Positions 8,960-15,410 of a stretch of 40,096 bases of DNA are shown piece by piece. The first letter of the stretch is position 1, and every line of letters begins with the position of its first letter. The stretch spans positions 1-40,096 of the forward strand of contig JACTMI010000012.1 in the NCBI GenBank assembly GCA_014584695.1, written 5' to 3'. This stretch comes from Acidobacteriota bacterium. Lineage in GTDB: Bacteria; Acidobacteriota; Thermoanaerobaculia; Multivoradales; JAGPDF01. Below the pieces are notes generated by a model. That model was given only the letters and a program-made list of their open reading frames with translations. It was not told the origin of the DNA and did no database searches. The position numbers were made by a program, and so were the translations under genes.

Positions 8960-10621
8960 ATGGCTTTCCTCCGACCGGACGCTCGGCCGACGAGCGCCCC
9001 TCGCTTGCGGAACGTTCTGTTCCTCGTCACCGCGCTCGCCCTCGCCGCCACCGCGGCGTCGGCCCAGATCGACGCCGCCGGTGGCCAGCTGCTGGCCCAG
9101 GGCAGTGGCACCATCCCCGGCAGTCCCCAGGTCGACGACCGCTTCGGCAGCGCGCTGGCGGCCGGCGACTTCGATCACGACGGGCGCCTCGACCTCGCCA
9201 TCGGCGTGCCCAACGAAAACGTCCCGCCGACCACCAACAGCGGCCAGGTGATCGTCGTCTACGGCAGCGCGACCGGCCTCGCCGGCAGCGCCGCCGAATC
9301 CTGGAGCGCCAATGACTTCGCGGCGCTCGGCCAGGTCGCCGCGAGCGGCGACCGCTTCGGCACCGCGCTCGCCGTCGGCGACTTCGACGATGACGGCTAC
9401 GACGACCTCGCGATCTCGGCGCCCCACCGGCGGGTGACCCGCGCGGATGGCTCGATCCACGACGCCGCGGGGATGGTCTTCGTCCTCTACGGCTCGGCCG
9501 GTGGGCTGACCACCGCGCGTCAGCAGGTCTGGCGGCAGGGCTTCGGCGGCCTCGCGGGGGTCGCCGAAGCGGGCGACCGCCTGGGCGAGGCGTTGGCGGT
9601 GGGCGATCTCGACGGCGACGGCTTCGACGACCTCGCCATCGGCGTGCCCTACGAGGACGTCGGCGCGACCGTCGACGCCGGCGGGGTCAACGTCCTCCAC
9701 GGCTCGCTCGGGGGGCTGACGACCGGTTGGCTGGTGAACCCGGTCTGGACGCAGGGCTCCTTCGGCTTCCAGGACGAGACCGGCGACCACTTCGGCGCCG
9801 CCCTCGCGATCGGCGACTTCAGCGGCGACGGCGCCGCCGATCTCGCCATCGGCGTGCCCGACGAGGACCTGACCGGCGCCGTCGACGGGGGCTCGATCTT
9901 CCTGGTCCGGGGCCTGCCGGGCTCCGGCCTGACCGCGACGGGGGCTCAGGCCCTGACCCAGAGCTACCTCTTCCTCCCCGGTCTGCCCGCCCTCGGCGAG
10001 CGCTTCGGTGCCGCGCTGGCGGCCGGCGACTACGACGGCGACGGGCTGGACGACCTGGCGATGGGCGCGCCCGGCGAGCGCTGGGTCGACGGCGGCGGTG
10101 TCGAGCACGTCGACGTGGGCGCGGTGTTCGTTCTGCGCGGCAGCGCCGGCGGCGGGCTGCTCGGCTCCGGTGCCGGCCGGCGGATCCTGCGAGCGGATGT
10201 CGGCACGGTCGCGGGTCTCGACCGCTTCGGCGCCGCGCTCGCGGCCGGCGACTTCGACTCCGACGGGATCGACGAGCTGGCGGTGGGCGCGCCCGGCGCG
10301 GCGGTCGGGGCGGCCGCTGGCGCGGGCGCCGTCTACCTCCTGTCGCGGCCCGACCTGTCGACGCTCGCGGCCACGCTCGAGCTGAGCCAGGCCGGCGCGG
10401 CCCCCGGCGCGCCCAACAACTGGGACGGCTTCGGCTCGAGCCTGGCGGTGGGGGACTTCGACGGCAGCCGCTTTGCCGACCTCGCCGTCGGCGTCCCGTT
10501 CGAGAACTCCGGAGCGATCGGCAACGCCGGCGCGGTCAACGTCTTCTGGAGCACCGGTCTGTTCCGCGACGGCTTCGAGAGCGGCAACACCGCGGTCTGG
10601 TCGGCCGCGGTCGGCGACTGA
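8960..10621 (+). CDS. Secreted FG-GAP (integrin-alpha-like) seven-bladed propeller protein
   Basis: This 553-residue protein starts at an ATG with AAAGGA 6 bases upstream. A signal peptide covers about residues 1-36 (LFLVTALALAATAASAQ). I count seven FG-GAP units, each of the form DRFG-ALAxGDFDxDGxDDLAIGxP: DDRFGSALAAGDFDHDGRLD, GDRFGTALAVGDFDDDGYDD, GDRLGEALAVGDLDGDGFDD, GDHFGAALAIGDFSGDGAAD, GERFGAALAAGDYDGDGLDD, LDRFGAALAAGDFDSDGIDE and WDGFGSSLAVGDFDGSRFAD. Seven repeats make one closed beta-propeller with calcium-binding DxDxDG loops; the last loop is degenerate. The C-terminus reads LFRDGFESGNTAVWSAAVGD, a short tail outside the propeller. The likely place is outside the cytoplasmic membrane or on the surface; the ligand is unknown. 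Confidence 0.9.
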   Translation: MAFLRPDARPTSAPRLRNVLFLVTALALAATAASAQIDAAGGQLLAQGSGTIPGSPQVDDRFGSALAAGDFDHDGRLDLAIGVPNENVPPTTNSGQVIVVYGSATGLAGSAAESWSANDFAALGQVAASGDRFGTALAVGDFDDDGYDDLAISAPHRRVTRADGSIHDAAGMVFVLYGSAGGLTTARQQVWRQGFGGLAGVAEAGDRLGEALAVGDLDGDGFDDLAIGVPYEDVGATVDAGGVNVLHGSLGGLTTGWLVNPVWTQGSFGFQDETGDHFGAALAIGDFSGDGAADLAIGVPDEDLTGAVDGGSIFLVRGLPGSGLTATGAQALTQSYLFLPGLPALGERFGAALAAGDYDGDGLDDLAMGAPGERWVDGGGVEHVDVGAVFVLRGSAGGGLLGSGAGRRILRADVGTVAGLDRFGAALAAGDFDSDGIDELAVGAPGAAVGAAAGAGAVYLLSRPDLSTLAATLELSQAGAAPGAPNNWDGFGSSLAVGDFDGSRFADLAVGVPFENSGAIGNAGAVNVFWSTGLFRDGFESGNTAVWSAAVGD

Positions 10622-10636
10622 GCCGGAAGCGCGCGC

Positions 10637-10659
10637 CCGCCCCCCTCCGTCGGGGGCGG
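10637..10659 (+). terminator. GC hairpin after the FG-GAP gene (no T-run)
   Basis: CCGCCCCC (10637-10644) and GGGGGCGG (10652-10659) form an 8-bp perfect stem with a 7-base loop, 15 bases after the stop codon. It lacks a T-tract, so it may slow or end transcription only with help, or may protect the 3' end of the mRNA. Confidence 0.35.
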
Positions 10660-10738
10660 TAGGATGCCCGGATTCCGACGACGACGCCCGGCGGCAGCGC
10701 GCCGGGCGCTCGGCGCCGCGCCCGCGAGGAGCGCCGCG

Positions 10739-13264
10739 ATGGACCCGGAGCGCCTGGCCGAGATCGACGCCGTCTTCGCCGCCGCGCTCGAGCTGCGCCC
10801 GGCGGAGCGCCCCGCGTTCCTCGCCGAGCGCTGCGCCGGCGACGCCGCGCTCCGAAGCGAGGTCGAAGAGCTGCTCGAGCAGTCGGGCGAGTGGGCCGAG
10901 GCGCTCGCCGCGCCGCTGCGCGCCGCCGTCGTGCGGCTCGCCGCCGGCACGCCCGGCGAGCTCGCGCCGGGCGCCGCGGTGGGCGATTGGCGGATCGTGC
11001 GGCGCCTCGGCCGCGGCGGCATGGGGGTGGTCTACCTCGGTGAACGCCGCGGCGCCGACTTCGTGCAGCGGGGCGCGATCAAGATCCTGCCGGCGGCGAC
11101 CAGCAGCGAGGCGGCGGTGCGCCGCTTCGAGCTCGAGCGGCGGATCCTCGCCCGCCTCGCCCACCCGCACATCGCGCACCTGATCGACGGCGGCATCGAC
11201 GCCCGCGGCCTCCCCTTCCTGGTCATGGAGCACGTCGCCGGGCGCCCCCTCGACGAGCATTGCGACGAGGAGCGCCTGCCGGTCGAGGCGCGGCTCCGGC
11301 TGATGATCACGATCGCGCAAGCGGTCGACGCCGCGCACCGCAACCTGGTCGTTCATCGCGACCTCAAGCCCTCGAACATCCTGATCACTCCCGACGGGGT
11401 GGTGAAGCTGCTCGATTTCGGCATCGCCAAGTTGCTCGCGCCCGAGCCGGGAGAGGCGGGTTTGACCGCGACCGAGGGGCGGCCGATGACCCCCACCTAC
11501 GCCAGCCCCGAGCAGGTCCGCGGCGAGCCGATCGCCACCGCCGCCGACGTCTACCAGCTCGGCCTCCTGCTCTACGAGCTGCTGACCGGCCGCCGGCCGC
11601 AGGCGGCGACTTCGGGCTCGCTCGCCGAGCTGGTGCGGCTGGTCTGCGAGCGCGAGCCGCCGCCGCCCAGCCGAGCGGTGCTGCTGGCCGGGCCGGAGCG
11701 GACGCCGGAGCAGCTCGCCGAGCTGCGCCGCTCGACATCGGCGCGCTTGGCGAAGCGCTATCGCGGCGACGTCGACGCCCTGGTCGGGCGCGCGCTCGAG
11801 AAGGACCCGGAGCGGCGCTACGGCTCCGCGGCGGCGCTCGCGGCCGACCTCGAGCGGCTGCTCGATGGTCGGCCGCTGCGCGCCCGGCGCCCGACGACGC
11901 TCTACCGGGCCGGCAAGTTCCTGCGCCGGCACGTCGCCGCTACGCTCGCGGCGGCGCTGGCGGTCGTCCTCACGCTGGCCTACGCGGTCGCGGTCACCTT
12001 TCAGGCGCGGGCGATCGAGCGCCAGCGCCAGCGCGCCGAGGTCGAGACCGCGAAGGCGCGCGAGGTCGAGGGTTTCCTGCTCTCGCTGTTCGAGTCCTCG
12101 GATCCCTGGATGGGGCTCGGGCGGGAGATTTCGGCGCGCGAGCTCTTGGAGCGCGGCGCCGAGCGGCTCGAGCGCGATCTCGCTGGACAACCCGAGGTCC
12201 AGGCGCGGCTCGCGAGCGCGCTCGGCGAGATCCACGGCGCGCTCGATCTGGTCGAGGCGGGCCGGGCGCTGGTCGAGCGGGCGCTCGAGCAGCAGTTGCG
12301 GCTCACCGGGGAGCACGACCTCGAGGTGGCGGCGAGCTACCACCGGCTCGGCGTCCTGCACCGGCTCGCCGACGACATCCCGGAGGCCGTCGCGGCGCTC
12401 GCGCGGGCACTCGAGCTCCGGCGCCAGCTGCTGCCGCCGGACGCGCCGGAGCTGGCCCGCACGCTCGCCCGGCTGGGCGAGGCGCAACGCCGGGCGGGCG
12501 ACCTCGAGGGTGCCGAGGCGAGCTACCGCGAGGCGCTCGAGCTCGAGCAGCGCCGGGACGACCCGGCCGGGGTGTCGGCCGCGCTCAGCAGCCTGGGCTC
12601 GCTGCGCTACTCGCACCGCGACTACGCCGGCGCGGAGAGCTTCTTCCGGCGCGGTCTCGAGCTCGAGCGCTCAGCGGGTGACCCGCGGGGCGCCGGGGTC
12701 GCGACGCACCTGCTCAACCTCGGCATGGCGCTGCGGCGCCAGGACCGGATCGAGCCCGCGCGCGCAGCGCTCGAGGAGGCGCTCGAGCTCCACCGCGCGG
12801 TGTTCGGACCCGACCACCTCACCACCTCGTGGGCGCGGGTCGAGCTGGGGATGGCGCACCAGCAGGCCGGCGATCTCGACCGGGCGGAGGCCGAGCTGGC
12901 CGGGGTCTATCCGCTATTGGTCGAGAGGCTCGGCAACGACGACGCGCGCACCGCCGACGTCGGCGTCGGCTTCGGCCAGCTGCGAGTGCGTCAGGGGAGC
13001 TTCGTCCAAGGCGAGCGGCTGTTGCGCGAGGCCGTCGCCGCTCTGGCCGAGCGCTACGGCCCGGACCACTACCGGCTCGGCTCCGGCCTGCTCTGGTTGG
13101 GCCGCGCGCTGGCCGGCCAGGGGCGGTTCGCGGAGGCGACCGAGGCGTGGCGCGCCGGCCACGCCAAGATGCGCCCCGGGATCGACGACAAGCTGCTCGG
13201 GGAGTTCCGCGCGGAGCTGGTGGCCGCAGGTCGGCCGGAGCCCGAAGCGGCGGTGGCGCCCTAG
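10739..13264 (+). CDS. Transmembrane Ser/Thr protein kinase with TPR tail
   Basis: I place the start at ATG 10739, where GAGGAG lies 7 bases upstream; an in-frame ATG at 10664 would add 25 residues of Arg/Ala-rich sequence with no ribosome site. The product is 841 residues. Residues 1-70 are the helical N-terminal segment common to acidobacterial and planctomycete kinases. The kinase domain spans about 84-375: glycine loop LGRGGMGVVYL (90-100), AIKIL with K115, HRDLKPSN with catalytic D208, DFG 226-228 and SPEQ in place of APE. All catalytic residues are present, so it should be active. A transmembrane helix lies at about 399-420. After it come about 400 residues of tetratricopeptide-type helices (e.g. 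AASYHRLGVLHRLADDIPEA), likely a sensing or protein-binding part outside the membrane. It converges with an ECF sigma gene whose stop codon overlaps its own. Confidence 0.93.
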   Translation: MDPERLAEIDAVFAAALELRPAERPAFLAERCAGDAALRSEVEELLEQSGEWAEALAAPLRAAVVRLAAGTPGELAPGAAVGDWRIVRRLGRGGMGVVYLGERRGADFVQRGAIKILPAATSSEAAVRRFELERRILARLAHPHIAHLIDGGIDARGLPFLVMEHVAGRPLDEHCDEERLPVEARLRLMITIAQAVDAAHRNLVVHRDLKPSNILITPDGVVKLLDFGIAKLLAPEPGEAGLTATEGRPMTPTYASPEQVRGEPIATAADVYQLGLLLYELLTGRRPQAATSGSLAELVRLVCEREPPPPSRAVLLAGPERTPEQLAELRRSTSARLAKRYRGDVDALVGRALEKDPERRYGSAAALAADLERLLDGRPLRARRPTTLYRAGKFLRRHVAATLAAALAVVLTLAYAVAVTFQARAIERQRQRAEVETAKAREVEGFLLSLFESSDPWMGLGREISARELLERGAERLERDLAGQPEVQARLASALGEIHGALDLVEAGRALVERALEQQLRLTGEHDLEVAASYHRLGVLHRLADDIPEAVAALARALELRRQLLPPDAPELARTLARLGEAQRRAGDLEGAEASYREALELEQRRDDPAGVSAALSSLGSLRYSHRDYAGAESFFRRGLELERSAGDPRGAGVATHLLNLGMALRRQDRIEPARAALEEALELHRAVFGPDHLTTSWARVELGMAHQQAGDLDRAEAELAGVYPLLVERLGNDDARTADVGVGFGQLRVRQGSFVQGERLLREAVAALAERYGPDHYRLGSGLLWLGRALAGQGRFAEATEAWRAGHAKMRPGIDDKLLGEFRAELVAAGRPEPEAAVAP

Positions 13265-13830
13265 GCCACCGCCAGTGCCTTCTGCAGCCAGGCGCGCGCG
13301 CGCAGCCAGTCGCGCTGCACCGTGCGCGTCGACAGCCCGAGCGCGCCGGCGATCTCCTCGTCGGTCAAGCCGGCGAAGAAGCGGCACTCGACGATGCGGG
13401 CGAGGCGGGCGTTGAAGCTCTCGAGCGTCTCGATCGCGTCGTGGACCGCGAGCACGAGCTCGGCCGGCTGCTCGGCGCCCACCGCGTCCTCCTCGAAGGT
13501 GGCGACGTCGACTCCGCCGCCGCGCTTGGCGGCGCCGCGCCGGCGGGCGTGGTCGACCACCACGAAACGCATCGCGCGGGCCATGACCGCGAAGAAGTGG
13601 CCGCGGTCCCGGAGGTCGAGCGCGCTCTCGTCGGCCAGGCGGAGATAGGCCTCGTGGATCAGCGCGCCAGTCTCGAGCGTCTGGTTGGGCCTCGCCCGGC
13701 GCAGCTGCTGGCGCGCCAGCCGACGCAACTCGCCATAGGCGAGCTCGACCAGCCGGTCGAAGGCCGCGCCGTCGCCGGCGCGATGGGACTCGAGCAGGCG
13801 GGTGATTTCGCCCGCCTCGGCGGGAGGCAT
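13261..13830 (-). CDS. ECF-type RNA polymerase sigma factor (kinase-linked class)
   Basis: A 189-residue sigma factor of the PF07638 ECF type. Region 2 is at about residues 20-95 (LVELAYGELRRLARQQL, LIHEAYLRLAD, RGHFFAVMARAMRFVVVDHA) and region 4 at about 125-185, with a helix-turn-helix (LTDEEIAGALGLSTRTVQRDW). No anti-sigma gene is adjacent. The neighbour is instead a Ser/Thr kinase, and in related systems (EcfP/PknT in Vibrio, EcfK/PknS in Xanthomonas) the kinase activates the sigma factor by phosphorylating region 2. I infer the same here. The two genes are convergent and their stop codons share CTAG at 13261-13264. The start is ATG at 13830 without a clear ribosome site. Confidence 0.92.
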   Translation of the reverse strand: MPPAEAGEITRLLESHRAGDGAAFDRLVELAYGELRRLARQQLRRARPNQTLETGALIHEAYLRLADESALDLRDRGHFFAVMARAMRFVVVDHARRRGAAKRGGGVDVATFEEDAVGAEQPAELVLAVHDAIETLESFNARLARIVECRFFAGLTDEEIAGALGLSTRTVQRDWLRARAWLQKALAVA

Positions 13831-13868
13831 GCGGCAACTGTAGCGCGGAAGCGCGACGGCGCCGACGG

Positions 13869-14450
13869 CTACTTCATCAGCTTGCCGGCCATCCCCAGGA
13901 TGTCGTCGAGCGGGTTGCCGTTGCCGTCGAGATCGAGCAGCGAGCCGAGCCCCGGCGAGCTGCCGCCCCCCTGGCCGCCGAGCAGGCCGCCGAGCAGCCC
14001 CCCCAACCCGCCACCCGCGGGAGCCGGCTGCGGCGCCGCACCGGCGCCCTGCTGCTTGGCCAGGAAACCGGCGACCAACATGGCCAGCATCGGCAGCATC
14101 TTCTTGAGCAGGGCCGGATCGAGCCCGGTCTGGTTCGCCGCGTTCTGCGCCACGGTGCGGCTGACATCCTTCGAGCCGAAGATTTGGCCGAGGACGTTGT
14201 TGCCCCGGTCGACCGGCGTCGGCCGCGGCGAGAGCACGTCGTCGAGCAGGCTGCCGCCGCCGAGCTGACCGAGCAGACCGCCCAGGCCGGCGAGGCCCGA
14301 CGGTTGCGCCTGCGTCTGCTTCTTGAAGCCGCCGAGCAGCGCCGGCAGCAGCGCCGAGGCGCCGCTCGCGACCTGGCTTTCGCTGACGCCGAGCTCACGC
14401 GCCATCGACTGCAGGCCGCCCATCTGGGAGAGAAGATCGTTGATCTGCAT
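13869..14450 (-). CDS. DUF937 family protein
   Basis: The 193-residue product starts at ATG 14450, with GAGGAG 7 bases upstream. The frame stays open further upstream to 14855 but that part runs through the tmRNA-tail repeats and is not protein-like. The N-terminal MQINDLLSQMGGLQSMARELGVSESQV and SALLPALLGGFKKQ match the DUF937 pattern (helical YidB-like proteins). A hydrophobic stretch MLPMLAMLVAGFLA lies near residue 120. Then come Gly-rich repeats (GGGLGGLLGGLLGGQGGG) and a tail, LLDLDGNGNPLDDILGMAGK, with an EF-hand-like DxDxNxN loop. The function is unknown. It lies directly downstream of ssrA on the same strand, so read-through from the tmRNA promoter is possible. Confidence 0.85.
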   Translation of the reverse strand: MQINDLLSQMGGLQSMARELGVSESQVASGASALLPALLGGFKKQTQAQPSGLAGLGGLLGQLGGGSLLDDVLSPRPTPVDRGNNVLGQIFGSKDVSRTVAQNAANQTGLDPALLKKMLPMLAMLVAGFLAKQQGAGAAPQPAPAGGGLGGLLGGLLGGQGGGSSPGLGSLLDLDGNGNPLDDILGMAGKLMK

Positions 14451-14586
14451 GGTTCGGCTCCTCGAGCGGACGGGGAGAATTCGGCGTGGCGGCCCGAGCG
14501 CGACCGACAGCCCGCCGCCGTGTCCCGGCCGAGGTCGAGTGTACCGGATCTCGAGCGCCGCGCCGCTGGCCCAGCGCAGCCTGGAA

Positions 14587-14793
14587 GAGGCGGTGGGAAT
14601 CGCCACTCGCACAGCGAGTCCAGAGATTCTCCCGCAGGCGCTCGACTGAAAGGAGAGATGGTGGAGGCGGTGGGAATCGCCACTGGCCGCGGAGCGGCCA
14701 GTCCTAGAGAGCACCGCGGCAGGCGATGCGGAGCGAAGCATGGTGGAGGCGGTGGGGATGCGGAGCGAAGCATGGTGGAGGCGGTGGGAATCG
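14587..14793. repeat. Tandem array of tmRNA 3'-tail copies
   Basis: The last 21 bases of ssrA, TGGTGGAGGCGGTGGGAATCG on the plus strand (14773-14793), recur exactly at 14659-14679, over their first 15 bases at 14741-14755, and over 16 bases (GAGGCGGTGGGAATCG) at 14587-14602. Spacings between copies are 77, 82 and 32 bp. The two left copies continue with CGCC and a hairpin: ACTCGC-ACA-GCGAGT (14605-14619) and ACTGGCCGC-GGA-GCGGCCAGT (14682-14702), then AGTCC and AGAGA. The two right copies are preceded by the hairpin ATGC-GGAGCGAA-GCAT, making an exact 32-bp tandem repeat. The array fills the space between ssrA and the DUF937 gene (14451-14772), which has no other gene. Confidence 0.85.
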
Positions 14794-15123
14794 AACCCAC
14801 GTCCGGAAAACGCGTCCCGACAGTCTCTACGCGCGTAGCCTTCGTTTCGAGTCATCGCCCTTGCGCAATGGAGAAGGCCCCCTACGCAAGCGCCAGTCCC
14901 GTTTCGACGATCCGGGAGAGGTACGGGACCAACCTCTCCGTTCGGTCCACTTTGGCGTCGCCCCAGACCCTGCCGTGGACCGGGCCGTGGCCTGAGACGT
15001 CGCGGTCAATTAAGCCGCGAGAGCGAAGTTGTCGTTGGCAGTTGTATCAGCCAGTTTGCGGGTGGTGAACCCGGCGCGCAACCACCGAACCGCACTGTTC
15101 CCCGTCGAACCCGGGACGCCCCC
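14773..15123 (-). ncRNA. ssrA: Transfer-messenger RNA (tmRNA)
   Basis: A one-piece tmRNA of 351 nt that rescues stalled ribosomes with SmpB. The 5' end GGGGGCGTCCCGGGTTCGACGG (from 15123) and the 3' end ...CGGACGTGGGTTCGATTCCCACCGCCTCCACCA (to 14773) give a 7-bp acceptor stem, GGGGGCG with CGCCTCC including one G-U pair. The T-arm is canonical and the CCA is encoded. A first pseudoknot can form with GGTGG/CCACC near 15050-15063. The mRNA part ends GCTGATACAACTGCCAACGACAACTTCGCTCTCGCGGCT-TAA (stop at 15012-15010), giving a tag ending ANDNFALAA. Which codon is resumed is unsure: GCT at 15051 would give ADTTANDNFALAA, and GCC at 15039 the shorter ANDNFALAA. Just beyond the 3' end lies the tail-repeat array. 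Confidence 0.97.
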
Positions 15124-15248
15124 AGTCAAAGAACCCACCGTACCCGAGAACCGCCGGAGCGGGCCGGAGATTCCCGGGGGCAGCGACAGTAGCACGCCGG
15201 CCGCTCGCCGCGCGGTCGAACCCCCTCGCGACGGCGGCCGACTCCGGC

Positions 15249-15254
15249 TACAAT
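15249..15254 (+). promoter_or_regulatory. Candidate -10 box upstream of the TonB receptor gene
   Basis: TACAAT in a very GC-rich stretch, about 157 bases before the receptor ATG. I see no convincing -35 hexamer at the right distance. The implied leader of about 150 bases contains ACGGCCATCCG twice (near 15341 and 15387) but matches no riboswitch I recognise. Confidence 0.35.
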
Positions 15255-15410
15255 CCGCGCCAAGTTTCGACAACCTTCTTGAGCCGAGTCGGGCTCGCAG
15301 GACTTCCGGCCCCGCGCCCAGGCGGCTGCCGTCTCCGTCGACGGCCATCCGCGGGACCAACGGGGGGCCTTTACCCGAGGGTGGCCACGGCCATCCGTGG
15401 AGGCAAGTCG

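Noticed and set aside
10664-10738. Upstream ATG at 10664 as the kinase start
   Set aside because: It lacks a ribosome site and adds Arg/Ala-rich sequence absent from the family; ATG 10739 has GAGGAG at the right distance.
8858-12616. A minus-strand open frame of about 1250 codons
   Set aside because: It is fully antisense to the FG-GAP and kinase genes, whose domains are unmistakable. It has no recognisable domain.
14587-14772. Possible additional tRNA genes, because the repeats contain a tRNA-like 3' end
   Set aside because: Only the acceptor and part of the T-stem are present. The T-loop is replaced by CGCCACT plus a hairpin and no 5' half or anticodon arm can be found.
14451-14855. N-terminal extension of the DUF937 protein through the repeat array
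   Set aside because: The extra residues are translations of tmRNA-tail repeats (SHRLHH-type strings), and a good ribosome site marks the ATG at 14450.
15255-15410. A riboswitch in the TonB receptor leader
   Set aside because: I looked for cobalamin, TPP and c-di-GMP type conserved strings and saw none.
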